The notes: generated by a model not told the origin, from the letters alone. A stretch of 64,000 bases of DNA from Nicotiana tabacum (GCF_000715075.1 NC_134080.1:40528758-40592757), one strand, 5' to 3'; positions 1 through 11,314 are shown, numbered from the stretch's first letter. A program made the numbers and translations.

Positions 1-776
1 TTTTCTTTGATTTAAGGAGGTCTGTTTGAGCCTTATTTGTTTATGTGCTTCCCCATACTTGCTATATATATGTTTTTGCTTGTCGCCTTAGTATTTTTAC
101 CTTTGAAACCACAAATAAGCCCAGCTTCTCCTCCCTTTTTAGGATTAGTAGTCCCAAGTACCTCCGGGGCTAATAGGATCGGGGCGGGTAATTGCATGCA
201 ATGAGTAAACGAGACCGTTCCGCGCTTTAATAGCTTAACGGGGTGGGAAGGGTATATATGGATATGATGACCACGCGATAATGTAACTTGTAACCCCTCA
301 TCGAGGAGCAATTATTGGGCATTGTGTGGGGTGATCCATATTATTAATAAACCTAGGTACCCCCTTCCTCTTCTTTTATTGCTTTCTTCTAATCTTTTCA
401 AACTGTCTCTTTAAAGAAGAAATCAACTTTTCTTAATTTCTTTTCTTGCATTTGTCATTTGTAACCCTTATGTGAAAATCCCCTCTTATATGAAGTCTTA
501 CTTGCCTATATGCTCCTTGTATTTAAAGTCATAACAATAGTCTGGCCAGGAACCACACTAGTGGATCTCGAGGGGTGCCTAATACCTTCCCTTTGGGATA
601 ATTTCAAGCCCTTACCCAAACTCTGGTTGCACAAGTCAAACCTTTCTTAGTGTCCTAATGCACTTAAATCATTAGGTGGCAACTCTTCAATCTAAAACCC
701 AATTCTCGAAAGGGAATGAGTTGTCTTCCCAAATGTCATAAACCCGGACTTCGCGAAGAAAAAAGGGGGCGCGACA
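1..776 (+). repeat. 3' end of the 5' LTR of element A
   Basis: The sequence is nearly identical to 15542-16316, including the final gcgaca at 771-776 (the same word is at 16311-16316). After that word the two copies diverge completely: PBS here, RT of element B there. This fixes the LTR end. The remaining roughly 4.1 kb of this LTR lies upstream of the window. Confidence 0.93.
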
Positions 777-779
777 GCA

Positions 780-797
780 TGGAGACTCTGCTGGGGA
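780..797 (+). promoter_or_regulatory. Primer binding site of element A
   Basis: Three bases after the LTR end lies TGGAGACTCTGCTGGGGA. With one mismatch this is the complement of a tRNA 3' end of the form ...CAGAGTCGCCA. From memory, a tRNA-Arg-type primer is reported for Ogre elements. The exact tRNA isoacceptor is not proven here. Confidence 0.75.
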
Positions 798-1483
798 TGA
801 CTTTTAGGATTTTGCCATTTCAAGCTATTACTGTTATTTACATTTCTCATGTTCTTTATTCGTTTAATATATTTAAGCATTTAATTCCCTATTCTACTGC
901 AAAAACTAATTTGTCTCTTGTTTCTTTCAGTGTTTTCCTTTACTGCACTCCTTTATTTCTATTTTAAATTATTGTAATTATTACTTTATGAACATGCAAA
1001 TACGTGACAACTTGTTTTAATTATTGCATAAACATGTTTTAAACATCATATTCCACTCGTGCCAAACAAATACCATAGCAACGCTTATAATGAGTGGTTG
1101 CGCTCTTCCAATATTATCACCCTTTAAATCCGGCAAAGGCGTATTTGTGGTAAAACCAGTCGATCAACGGTATAGTCGACGGTTCCGTGCCTTTCCCTTT
1201 TGAGTTGTCCGCTCAAGGGTACCAGTCTAAAAACCCCATAGAAACCTTACTCTGTTTAATTGTGCATGCATCATGGTCAAACCTAGCCGAGTCAGTTATG
1301 TTGTCTGCATAATGACTCTTTAAGATAGCCTTATCCAAAGTCCATTGGGTTTCCCTAAAACCCAAACGGACATCACACGTTCTGTGCATTTATTTGAAGA
1401 ACTAAATGCTTTATGCTAATTGTTGATGTTAAATAGTCGAGTCTGGTGGTGGTAAGGGCCTAACCTTGTTTGTTTTGCAGCAA
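798..1483 (+). other. Untranslated leader of element A
   Basis: This is an AT-rich stretch between the PBS and the first gag-side ORF, with no coding signal. It ends in a pyrimidine-rich run followed by tgttttgcag just before the ATG at 1484. That looks like a splice acceptor and would allow leader splicing, but no donor can be assigned with confidence. Confidence 0.5.
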
Positions 1484-1804
1484 ATGATGAACGAGGTCCC
1501 CAGTTTTGGTATGGTTAGCACGCCCCCATTCTTGCTAGACTGGTGGAGGAGGCTCCCATCAAATGACCAAGTCAATGAGTGGAAATAGAGGGTCGCCAAA
1601 GCTAGCGAAAAGTTGGAATATCTGGAATACAACCTGCTAGAATTGGAAGGAAAAGGGAGGAAGTGAGTCACCGACTGCCAAAACGCTGAGGGAAACGAAG
1701 GAGAACACCTGGAAAAGCCATTTTTACTGGTGAACCTACGCAACATGGAGGATTTGATCAACGAGAGCATTCAACCTAAGGAAGGTCCTTCTGGGACCAA
1801 GTAG
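1484..1804 (+). pseudogene. ORF1-like small reading frame upstream of gag, with stops
   Basis: From the tandem ATGs at 1484/1487 the frame can be followed for about 106 codons to a tag at 1802-1804, with two internal stops (tag near 1586, tga near 1667). The predicted product begins MMNEVPSFGM and is charged and Leu/Glu-rich in the middle, like a short coiled coil. I recognise no domain. Ogre-type elements are known to carry an extra ORF before gag, and the position fits that. The codon-like base pattern persists past the stops, which favours a decayed ORF over chance. Confidence 0.45.
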
Positions 1805-2217
1805 ATATGAGCTTGCTCTTTTGCTTCAAGAAATATAATAAGGCCCATGGCCATTAGTGACATTTCATTCCTTGTTATTTAGTGTCGTTTTATGATTCTT
1901 CTACTTTTATCAATAAAATGAGGCATTTAGCATTCTATGTTCTCCAAATCAATTTGCCGCTAGGCCTACCTCGGGCACGATGAGGCTCACAAATTAGGAC
2001 ATGATTTATATTCCTGCACTATGTGTTTAAATATCGCAACGTATTTTCCTTATAATCCTCACTGACTTGTTACCTCTTTGTTTTTACTTTTTGTTATTTA
2101 TTCCCCTCCCTAAAGGTTAGTACGTGCACTCTGGCATCGTCATTATATTCCACAAGATCAAAGGGCCCTCCACCAACTCCTCTTCCTAGTTCTATCAGAA
2201 GCAGGAACAAAGGAAAG
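1805..2217 (+). other. Spacer between ORF1-like frame and gag
   Basis: This is AT-rich sequence with no recognisable gene. The last 100 bases stay open in the gag frame and may encode additional N-terminal gag residues. Confidence 0.4.
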
Positions 2218-3907
2218 ATGGTTGATTTGAACAACACCAGAAAGGAAAACTCAACTGAACGGGTAGAAGTTACTCATGGTGCTCAAGTCTCCAAAGAAAG
2301 TGCGTCCTAACTCGAGCAAAAGTTGTTGAAATTTCAAAAGGAGCTTGATCAGGTTCGGAATCTGGCAAACTTGTTATTTTCCCTCACCACTCCAGACACC
2401 AACCCCACACCTCCACAAAATACCCCGAAACCACAAAACCATCCCGCTCCTCACCACCACTGCAACACTTGCCACACCTCCAACAATACTCCACTGCTCA
2501 TCCCAGAACCTTTGAACTCCACAAATGACCATTTCCACGCCCACCATAACACCCCCATCTATGTGGAGACCATGCCACACTCCACCCAACCTGTCTCAAG
2601 CACACCCGAGTCTAATGATAAAGACTCACTCATCAGGAACCTGGCTCGGAACTCAAGAAATTGACTAGTCGAATTCATGGTGTCGAAGAAAGTAAGGGGA
2701 TCGAAGGGTTGAACTACGACGATCTTTGCATACAACCGGATGTCGAACTGGCCGATGGGTACAAACCTCCTAAGTTCGAAATGTTTGATGGTACAGGGGA
2801 TCCGAGAATCTACTTGAGAACATACTGCGGCAAGCTGGTAGGAGTAGGGAAAGACGAAAGGATTCACATGAAGCTTTTCATGAGGAGTCTAAAGGGAGAC
2901 ACTCTGTCTTGGTACATTAGCCAAGACCCGAAGAAATGGTCGAACTGGTGAGTAAGGCGTCTGACTTTATGGACAGGTTCAACTTCAACACAAAAAATGC
3001 GCCAGATGTGTTCTACATCTAGAATTTAAAGAAGAAGCCCACAGAAACATTCTGCGAGTATGCTACTCGTTGGAGATCAGAAGCCGCTAAGGTCAGACCG
3101 GCTTTAGAAGAAGAACAAATGAACAAGTTTTTCGTCCGAGCTTAAGATCCACAGTACTATGAAAGGCTGATGTTGATTGAGAGCCAGAAATTTTCCGACA
3201 TCATCAAGCTAGGGGAAAGGATCGAGGAAGGCATCAAAAGTGGTATGGATACACACTTTGAAGCTTTGAAAGCTACCAATAAGGCTTTACAGTCTGGTGG
3301 TATGTCCAAGAAAAGGGACATAGGTGCCATAATGGTTGCACAAAGAGCCAAATCCCCTATCAAATACCAAGCCTATTCGATACCTCCACTCACATATCAG
3401 CCTACCCCAAATTACCAAGCACCCTCACCCTCTTACCAAACTCTACCACCTATTTACCTATCACCCCTACCTCCTACATATCGACCTACTTCACCCAGAT
3501 ACTCCCAACCTGCACATGCCTACCAAGCCTACAATGCTCAGCCATCCCACTATCAATCACCTCCCACACGTCAAAACTTTCCTAGACCTCGATCAAATTT
3601 TGACTGCAGACCTCCCAAATAGTATACCACCATTGCTGAACCAATTGACCAGCTGTACGAAATGCTCAAAGCCTCTAGTTATATCACCCCTATCCCTGCT
3701 ATACCCCTTGAAAACCCTTCTCAATGGGTCAACCCAAATAAATCCTGTGCATACCATTCTGGCATGAAAGGGTTTACCATTGACGAATGTCGCTCTCTGA
3801 AAGACAAGATCCAGACTCTGATTGATAACAAGATCATTGTGGGAAATTAGCCTACTCCGAATGTCCACAACAACCCTCTGTCGGACCATAAGGGTGGAGG
3901 TGTTCAT
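2218..3907 (+). pseudogene. gag: Gag of element A (decayed)
   Basis: The ATG at 2218 opens a frame that is broken by a stop near 2308 and by a frameshift near 2660. Further stops lie near 2949, 3019, 3143, 3620 and 3848. In order there are an N-terminal Leu/Lys-rich segment (about 2320-2380), a Pro/His-rich linker, and the gag core (2661-3300) with motifs PPKFEMFDGTGDP and SWYISQDPKKW. A Pro/Tyr-rich repeat (3370-3600) and a knuckle-like segment CAYHSGMKGFTIDEC (3749-3793) follow. The knuckle has Phe where related copies would have His. Gag forms the retrotransposon particle and packages element RNA. It leads straight into the protease frame, so gag and protease were probably one polyprotein. 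Confidence 0.85.
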
Positions 3908-5542
3908 ATGATTGAAATAGAGGATGATTGGGATCCCAAAGGATCGATCGGTTTAATCACAGAAGGTGACGAACCGAAAAAACCAATAGTCACCCTTAAT
4001 CCGATTGTAGTCCAGACTCAGTCTTCTGGAGACACTAAGGTAAACATTTCTGTGCCACTTGAGTTCGAAGCAACTGCAAAGACACCAACACCAATCGAGG
4101 TCGAATTCGTGACTCCAGCAAATGCACCTCCACCATTTGAAGTTGCAGTTTTACCTCCCAAAGAACATGCTCCGTTCAGAGTGGAGATGTCCACACCGAT
4201 CCCAGTGGCGATGTATGCCATAACACCATTCCATACAAATGCCATACCTTGGGATTACACAGCCAAGGCGAGAAGGAAAGGGAAAGCCAAATTCGGGGAA
4301 ACAGTTGCGGCACAGGGTATGACAAGAACCGACAGGGTTTATACTCCGGAGCATTTAGCTGAGTTGAGTAAGAAGGCCACTGAAACCGAGCCCGATGATC
4401 CCTGGAGAAAGATACAAGCCAAGGAATACTCAATCATTGATCAGCTGAACAAAATACCGGCACAGATTTCTATCCTAGCTTTGCTGCAAAGTTCCGACGT
4501 ACATAAGAATGCCTTGTTGAAGGTGTTGAGTGAGACATATGTACCAAGCAACATCACCGGAGGAGAAATGGAAAACATGGTAGGGAAGGTATTGGAAAGT
4601 CACAAGATCACTTTTCATGAAGATGAGCTGCCACTAGAAGGGTTGAGTCATAATAAAGCATTGCACATCACCGTGCAATGTGAAGATTATTTTATCACTA
4701 GGGTCCTGATTGATGGAGGGTCCAACCTCAATATTTGTCCATTGGTAACACTCAGAACATTGGGAAATGGTCTGCATGAGATCAAGGATGGGGCCATCAA
4801 CGTCAAAGCTTTCGACGATTCCCAAAGATCCACCATTGGGGAAATCAGCCTGTGTTTGCAAATAAGGCCTACTTGGTTCGACGTTGATTTTCAAGTTATA
4901 GACGTGGCAACATCTTACAACTTGCTGTTAGGACGGCCGTGGATTCATGCCGCTGGGACCGTAGCGTCAACACTGCATCAGGCGGTGAAATTTGAGTGGA
5001 ACCACCAAGAGGTGATCATTCACGGTGACGGTAGCAATCCCATTTATAGTCACCAAACTATCCCAGCGATTGGAGGAAGTAGAAAGATAGGCGGGGAAAC
5101 CTATCACCACATCGAGCTAGCCAACGCCGTTGACAAAGATAAATGGTGGGACAACAAAATAGAAAGCATATTGAACTGGAGCGGATATGAGCCTGGCAAG
5201 GGACTTGGCAAGAACCTCCAAGGAATCGCCAAGCCAATCAAATTGAAGAAACATGGTACCACTTTTGGTCTGGGATATGAGTATACTTGGGAGGAATTCA
5301 ACAACTGGTCGCCACCATGGCACGGCCTATATTACCCGCTGGAGCAGCCAATACCATATTTGGAGCAGACTTTTCAGCCGACCAATGTTATCTATGGGTC
5401 AAAAGAAGAGGAAGCACTGGTAGCAGTGATGAATTTGTTCCTAGAAGAAGATGATATGGATTGTTGTGTCATTTTCAAGGAGAAGGGGGAGGAAGGCCCT
5501 TTCATACAGGCCGTAAGCCAAGGAGCACGCCTCAACAATTAG
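3908..5542 (+). CDS. Aspartic protease plus G-patch segment of element A polyprotein
   Basis: This open stretch of 544 codons is the part of the gag-pol polyprotein left between two stops. The ATG at 3908 is just its first Met, as the frame is open from 3851. The protease core is around residues 266-345. The active-site motif is LIDGGSNLNI (about 4703-4732; the usual D-S/T-G appears as D-G-G) and the later hydrophobic-G motif is LLLGRPW (about 4920). A G-patch-like Gly-rich motif, GYEPGKGLGKNLQG (5181-5222), follows. This is an RNA-binding type of domain found in several retroviral and plant gypsy proteases. The first third is Pro-rich linker. The role is polyprotein cleavage. No translation from 3908 alone is expected. 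Confidence 0.8.
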   Translation: MIEIEDDWDPKGSIGLITEGDEPKKPIVTLNPIVVQTQSSGDTKVNISVPLEFEATAKTPTPIEVEFVTPANAPPPFEVAVLPPKEHAPFRVEMSTPIPVAMYAITPFHTNAIPWDYTAKARRKGKAKFGETVAAQGMTRTDRVYTPEHLAELSKKATETEPDDPWRKIQAKEYSIIDQLNKIPAQISILALLQSSDVHKNALLKVLSETYVPSNITGGEMENMVGKVLESHKITFHEDELPLEGLSHNKALHITVQCEDYFITRVLIDGGSNLNICPLVTLRTLGNGLHEIKDGAINVKAFDDSQRSTIGEISLCLQIRPTWFDVDFQVIDVATSYNLLLGRPWIHAAGTVASTLHQAVKFEWNHQEVIIHGDGSNPIYSHQTIPAIGGSRKIGGETYHHIELANAVDKDKWWDNKIESILNWSGYEPGKGLGKNLQGIAKPIKLKKHGTTFGLGYEYTWEEFNNWSPPWHGLYYPLEQPIPYLEQTFQPTNVIYGSKEEEALVAVMNLFLEEDDMDCCVIFKEKGEEGPFIQAVSQGARLNN

Positions 5543-5829
5543 ACCATCAGAACCACCAGAGCTCGAAAAGCCTTGGGGTACCAAGGCTGAACAAAGCATC
5601 ATGCACTATCTTTTATTTTACTAGTTGATTTTCCTTTTATTTTTGAATTTTTGCAATAAGATCTTCCAATGTTCCAAACGGTTATGAAATTTATCAAAGC
5701 ATTTCGGTTTCCTTACAAATCTTACTGTTATTATTTTCTCTCATTACTTTACTTATACAACATTACTATTACCTATCTTGATGAACCAATGGCTGTGACA
5801 TGCAACGAGATAATGCAATAAACATACAT
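5543..5829 (+). other. Protease-RT junction of element A
   Basis: This short, partly AT-rich stretch carries several stops between the protease and RT frames. Two of the stops (5540-5542 and one near 5590) could be mutated Trp codons, so an originally continuous frame is possible. Alternatively this is the position where Ogre elements carry an intron. I cannot decide between the two. Confidence 0.4.
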
Positions 5830-6950
5830 AAATTCAGAGGAAGATGATATACCGGAGGAGATTGTTAAAGAGGTTGAAAATTTTGAGAACAGACCTAAGT
5901 CCAACCTGGATGAGACCGAGATTGTTAACCTGGGAGATGCAGAAAATATCAAAGAAACTCGGATCAACGTTCATTTGTCACCGTCAGAAAAGGAAGAATA
6001 CACAGAATTTCTGAAGGAATATGAGGACATATTCGCCTAGTCATATGATTACATGACTGGTTTGAGCACATCTATTGTGGCCCACAAACTGCCAACTGAT
6101 CCGACATGTCCACCGGTAAAACAGAAGCTCAGAAAGTTTAAACCCGACATGAGTCTGAAAATCAAGGAAGAAGCCACTAAGCAGGTCAAAGCTAAGGTCC
6201 TCAGGGTAGTAGAATATATGACATGGTTAGCCAATATTGTGCCGGTGCCGAAGAAGGATGGGAAGGTCAGAGTCTGTGTCAACTACCGGGATCCCAATCG
6301 GTCCAGTCCAAAGGACGACTTCCCCTTGCCGAACATACATATCCTGATCAAGAAATTTGCCAAGCATGAGTTGCAATTATTTGTAGATTGCTTCGCTGGA
6401 TATCATCATATCTGGATGGACGAAGAAGATGCTGAGAAAACGGCTTTGATTACGCCGTGGGGGATGTACTGCTATAAGATGATTCCATTCGGGTTAAAGA
6501 ATGTAGGGGCCACCTACATGAGGGCCATGACTACTATCTTCCATGATATGATACACAAGGATATTGAGGTATATGTAGATGATGTCATCATAAAGTCTAA
6601 GAAAGCCACTGACCACATGGAAGATTTGAGGAAGTTCTTCAACAGACTGAAAAGATACAACCTGAAACTGAATCCCACGAAATATGCATTTGGGGTTCCT
6701 GCCGGAAAACTACTTGGGTTCATTGTGAGTCGCCGAGGGATAGAACTGGATCCATCCAAGGTCAAAGCTAATCAAGAACTGCCACCGCCAAAGAACAAGA
6801 AAAACGTAATGAGCTTCGTAGGAAGACTTAACTACATCAACCAATTCATAGCACAATCTACGGTCATCTGTAAGCCAATCTTTAAGATGTTAAAGAAAGA
6901 CGCCGCTACCACATGGACTGATGATTGCCAAAAAGCTTTCGATAGAATCA
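5830..6950 (+). pseudogene. Reverse transcriptase of element A
   Basis: This is the RT domain of pol. It is in frame from about 5838, with one premature tag at 6038-6040 and then open to 7057. Visible motifs are VPVPKKDGKVRVCVNYRDPN, the first catalytic Asp in LFVDCFAGYHH, the block PFGLKNVGATYMRAM and the catalytic YVDD at 6572-6583. After these come KLLGFIVSRRGIELDPSKV and the connection to RNase H. The enzyme copies element RNA into cDNA. All three catalytic Asp residues are present, so the frame stops rather than the active site make it defective. Confidence 0.9.
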
Positions 6951-7380
6951 AGGAATACCTATCAACACCACCAGCCTTAGTTCTGCCTGAGCCGAGTAGA
7001 CCTTTATTACTCTACCTTACAGTATTGGATGGAGCGTTCGGTTGTGTTCAGGGGTAGCATGATGAAACGGGGAGGAAGGAGCAAGCCATCTATTACCTTA
7101 GTAAGAAATTCACCCTATACCAGGCTCGGTATTCTCTGTTAGAGCGCACCTATTGTGCTTTGACTTGGATAGCTCAGAAGTTGAGGTACTACTTCTGTGC
7201 CTATACTACATATCTCATATCAAGAATGGATCACGTGAAGTACATCTTTCAGAAACCCATGCCCACTGGCAAGCTGGCCAAGTGGCAAATCCTGTTGAGT
7301 GAATTTGACATTATCTACGTGACTAAGAAAGCAATCAAAGGACATGCACTAGTAGATCACCTTGCTAAAAATCCCGTGGA
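6951..7380 (+). pseudogene. First (retroviral-type) RNase H region of element A, degenerate
   Basis: This follows RT directly, reading LLLYLTVLDGAFGCV, then a tag at 7055-7057, then HDETGRKEQAIYYLSKKF and the tether KYIFQKPMPTGKLAKWQILLSEFDI. It aligns by eye with the same part of element B at 16440-16800, where the stop is a Gln codon. This RNase H copy is usually catalytically weak in Tat elements. Confidence 0.75.
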
Positions 7381-7990
7381 CGGAAAATATGAACCCCTGA
7401 AAACATATTTTCCTGATGAAGAGGTATCATTTATAGGAGAAGACATTGCAGAATCCTATGATGGTTGGAGAATGTTTTTCGATGGAGCAGCAAATTTCAA
7501 AAGAGTTGGCATAGGAGCAGTCCTAGTATCAGAAACTGGTCAGCATTATCCAGTATCTGCCAAGCTCAGGTTCCCGTGCACTAACAACATGGCGGAATAC
7601 GAAGCCTACATCTTAGGGCTCAAGATGACCATTGACATGAACATCCAAGAGTTGCTAGTAATTGGGGATTCAGACTTGCTTATACATCAGGTCCGAGAAG
7701 AATGGGCGACCAAGAACGGCAAGATACTCCCTTATCTGCATCATGTACGGGAGTTGAGAAAGAGGTTCACAAAGACAGAAATCCAGCATGTTCCCAGGGT
7801 CCAGAATGAATTCGCCAATGCACTGGCTACCCTATCATCCATGATACAACATCCAGACAAGAATTTCATTGATCCCATTCCGGTAAAGATCCATGATCAG
7901 ACCGCTTACTGTGCTTACGTCGAAGAAGCAGATGGAAAGCCTTGGTTTCATGATATCAAGGAATACTTGGCAAAAGGAGAATACCCAGAA
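7381..7990 (+). pseudogene. Second RNase H (aRNH) of element A
   Basis: This is a second RNase H-like domain with motifs YDGWRMFFDGAAN (first Asp), AEYEAYILGL (Glu), VIGDSDLLIHQ (Asp) and NEFANALATL (final Asp replaced by Asn). An archaeal/plant-type RNase H in addition to the retroviral one is a known mark of the Tat branch. It removes RNA from RNA-DNA hybrids during replication. The frame is open from 7160 to 8197. Confidence 0.85.
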
Positions 7991-9189
7991 CTCGCAAACA
8001 TTACTCAGAAGCGCACGCTTCGGAGGTTATCCAACAATTTCTTTCACAGCGGAGGAATCCTGTATAGGAGGACTCCTGATTTGGGATTACTAAGGTGTGT
8101 CGACGCAAAGGAAGCATCCAGGCTATTAGAGGAAATTCATGCAGGGACCTGCGGTCCACATATGAAGGGATTTATTTTAGCAAAGAAAATACTCTGAGCT
8201 GGTTACTTTTGGATAACTATGGAAACAGACTGCATCCAATATGTCCGAAAGTGCCACCACTACCAGATACATGCAGACATGATAAAGGTACCTCCAAATG
8301 AGCTTAATGTAACAAGCTCGTCGTGGCCGTTCGCCGCCTGGGGAATGGATGTTATCGGACTAATCGAACCCGCCGCATCAAACAGGCACAGGTTTATCCT
8401 AGTAGTGATTGATTATTTAACCAAATGGGTTGAAGCATCATCTTACAAGGCAGTGACTAAGAAAGTCGTGGCGGATTTCATCCACGACCGTATCGTGTGT
8501 CAGTTCTGAATTCCAGAGTCAATCATTACTGATAATGGCTCTAACCTCAACAATGATTTGATGAAATCCATGTGTGAAACCTTCAAGATCAAACACAAGA
8601 ATTCTACAGCCTACAAACCTCAGATAAACGGATCCGTAGAGGCCACCAACAAGAATATCAATAAGATACTAAGGAAAATGATAGAGAAGCATAAGCAGTG
8701 GCACGAGAAGCTATCGTTTGCTTTATTGGGATACCGCACCATAGTCTGCACATCGACAGGAGCAACCCCCTATATGATGGTCTACGGTATAGAGGCAGGC
8801 ATTCCCGTTGAAGTAGAAATTCCTTCCTTAAGGATCATACAGGAAGCAGAGCTTGATGACTCAGAGTGGGTGAAGAGTCGTTACCAGCAACTAGCTCTTA
8901 TAGATGAAAAGATAATGAATGCAGTTTGCCACGGTCAGTTCTATCAGAATAGAATGTCCAGAGCCTTCAACAAAAGAGTCAAGCCGAGACAATTCACACC
9001 GTGACAGCTGGTGTTAAAGAAAATTTTTCCCCATCAAGATGAAGCCAAAGGGAAATTCTCTCCCAACTGGCAGGGTCCCTATATGGTTCACCGGGTTCTG
9101 ACAGGAGGAGCCCTCATACTTGCGGAAATGGATGGAGAAGTTTGGCCAAAACCGATCAATTCAGACGCAGTCAAGCAATACTATGTGTA
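7991..9189 (+). pseudogene. Integrase of element A
   Basis: The zinc-binding part has EIHAGTCGPHMKG (His pair) and, after a premature tga at 8195-8197, CIQYVRKCHHYQ (Cys pair). The catalytic core has Asp at 8348-8350 (MDVIG), Asp at 8531-8533 (ITDNGS) and Glu at 8639-8641 (SVEATN). That gives the D,D(35)E spacing. A second premature tga lies at 8507-8509, and another stop at 9002-9004 precedes the C-terminal tail, which ends at the tag/taa near 9189. Integrase inserts the cDNA into the genome. No chromodomain is visible, in contrast to the Tekay element later in the window. Confidence 0.88.
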
Positions 9190-9252
9190 ATCTTTATGCT
9201 TTCCTCATATGATGTAATTTGAACTATGCCCGAACTAATTCCCATTTAAGAG

Positions 9253-9269
9253 GGGATACGTAGGCAGCC
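9253..9269 (+). repeat. Boundary motif GGGATACGTAGGCAGCC, first copy in A
   Basis: The motif is conserved at the start of the 3' UTR in A and B (18715-18731). A close variant with TATGTAGGCAACT sits near the PPT (11298-11314 in A, 20908-20924 in B). The four copies bracket the hypervariable repeat region. Confidence 0.7.
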
Positions 9270-9331
9270 CTATGGGTTCGGTCACAATTCAATAAAATTT
9301 CTATTTCCCCCCACTATTAGAAACTAGGGTA

Positions 9332-9451
9332 GAATTTTGAGGAGGACCCTCAAAATTTCGAAGTCGATTCCAGCCATTTATCATTAACAGCCGTCATAAG
9401 CAACAACCCAGTAAACTGGGGCAGAATTTTGAGGAGAACCCTCAAAATTTT
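9332..9451 (+). repeat. Two GAATTTTGAGG...CCTCAAAATTC hairpins
   Basis: The stem GAATTTTGAGG pairs with CCTCAAAATT(T/C) around a 4-5 base loop at 9332-9358 and again at 9424-9451. Each is preceded by aaactggggc or a variant. Element B has three copies (18783, 18874, 18964). Confidence 0.8.
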
Positions 9452-9902
9452 GGAGCAAGAGAAGTTGCAATGTCTTGAACCACGTCGCAGTCGCCGGTTC
9501 ATCTAAAGAAAACTATTGTTAATTATGTACTTATGTTATGCTTTTACTAAATCATGCATGTTTATTACTAAAATTGCCTTGTTTAGTAATGCTACCCCAA
9601 TGATATATGTTTTATACCATCGGATCAAAGCCGAGCAGGTCAAGAAAAGCCAACGGTGATACGAACTAACTTTTTCCCTTTACAAACTCACGATTGGATG
9701 CAGGCACTTGAGTTGCAAGATCATCAAATATACTATACGCTCACTCACAAAGTTTAGGAATACAACTCTCCAAACCATTGCACTTGCTCGCAACTGCTAT
9801 CCGCACAACAGTATCCCCAGTAGGCACAATATCCCTAGCAATCACAATACTGCAATCCTCTATCTACTAAGAAAACTCTATTGCCATTTGCCGTTTTTAC
9901 TT

Positions 9903-10446
9903 CTTGCATAAGGCTACCATTCTGCCTTCCGAGACTAAGCTCTATCTCCATCTACATTCTATGCATTGCATAAGGCTACCATTCGGCCTTCCGAGGTTAA
10001 GCTCTACCTCCATCTGCATTCTCTACATTGCATAAGGCTACCATTCTGCCTTCCGAGGTTAAGCTCTACCTCCATCTTCATTCTCTGCATTGCATAAGGC
10101 TACCATTCTGCCTTCCGAGGTTAAGCTCTACCTCCATCTGCATTCTCTGCATTGCATAAGGCTACCATTCTGCCTTCCGAGACTAAGATCTGTCTCCATC
10201 TGCATTCTCTGCATTGCATAAAGCTACCATTCTGCCTTCCAAGACTAAGCTCTGTCTCCATCTGCATTCTTTGCATTGCATAAGGCTACCATTCTGCCTT
10301 CCGAGGTTAAGCTCTACCTCCATCTGCATTCTCTGCAGTGTATAAGGCTACCATTCTGCCTTTCGAGGTTAAGCTCTACCTCCATCTGCATTCTCTGCAT
10401 TGCATAAGGCTACCATTCTGCCTTTCAAGGTTGATCTCTACCTCCA
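9903..10446 (+). repeat. About 62 bp tandem array of double-hairpin units (element A)
   Basis: There are about nine units. Each contains AAGGC-N9-GCCTT, then either GAGGT-N8-ACCTC or GAGAC-N8-GTCTC, then a catctgcattctctgcattg-like spacer. The second stem switches between the two complementary pairs from unit to unit. The half-units correspond to the 30 bp units of element B at 19365-20377. Confidence 0.85.
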
Positions 10447-10830
10447 TCTTGCATGGCTGAAATATCGACACTTCATTTACATCTTGCATGGTTGAAAGAT
10501 CGCCACTTTATTTACATTTTGCATGGCTGAAAGATCGCCACTTTATTTATATCTTGCATGACTGAAAGATCGCCACTTCATTTACATCTTGCATCGGCTG
10601 AAAGATCACCACTTCATTTACATCTTGCATCGGCTAAAAGATTGCCACTTTATTTACATCTTGCATGGCTGAAAGATCGCCACCATATTTACATTTGCAT
10701 TGGTTGAAAGATCGCCACCTTATTGACATTTGCACTGGCTGAAAGATTGCTCCATTATTTACATTTGCACTGGCTGGAAGATCGCCACCTACTGCATCTC
10801 ATAGGCTGAAAGATCGCCAAATCATCCAAA
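10447..10830 (+). repeat. About 36 bp tandem array, ggctgaaagatcgcc core
   Basis: There are about ten units around the core GGCTGAAAGATCGCC, separated by acttcatttacatcttgcat-like spacers. The core has short GGC/GCC ends that can pair. The array is degenerate at both ends. Confidence 0.75.
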
Positions 10831-11297
10831 GGCATCATTGTTCGGAGGCATCATTCTCATGGCCCGAGAGCACCATTTCATGGCCTGAGGACCCCTTTTA
10901 TCTTTTGCATATCATTATTCAAAGGTGTCATAGTTCGGAGGCATCATTCTCATTGGCTGAGAGCACCATTTCATGGCCTGCGAATCCTTATTATACACTT
11001 CATGGACCAGGACATCATGGTCTGAGGACGTCATCCTAACCATCTAAAGACAACATTTCATGGTCCGACGGGAACTTGCATCATGTTTAAATTTCCACAC
11101 AACATATTGTTCATCTGCAGGTAAACCAGCGAGCAATGTCCATCTCAGCAGGAGCAATCCCGCTGCAGTTCCCGCAAGCCCTATTAGACTTTAACCATCC
11201 ATCCTAACCCAAATATCGCGTCCGTCTTGGAAAATCTCCATCGGCATATTCCGCCGACGGATCCTGGACTACATATGGCCTGATTCCTGTAAGACCA

Positions 11298-11314
11298 GGG
11301 ATATGTAGGCAACT
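11298..11314 (+). repeat. Boundary motif, second copy in A
   Basis: GGGATATGTAGGCAACT is followed by a segment ending agctcggtca, close to the ttcggtca that follows the first copy at 9253. Confidence 0.65.
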
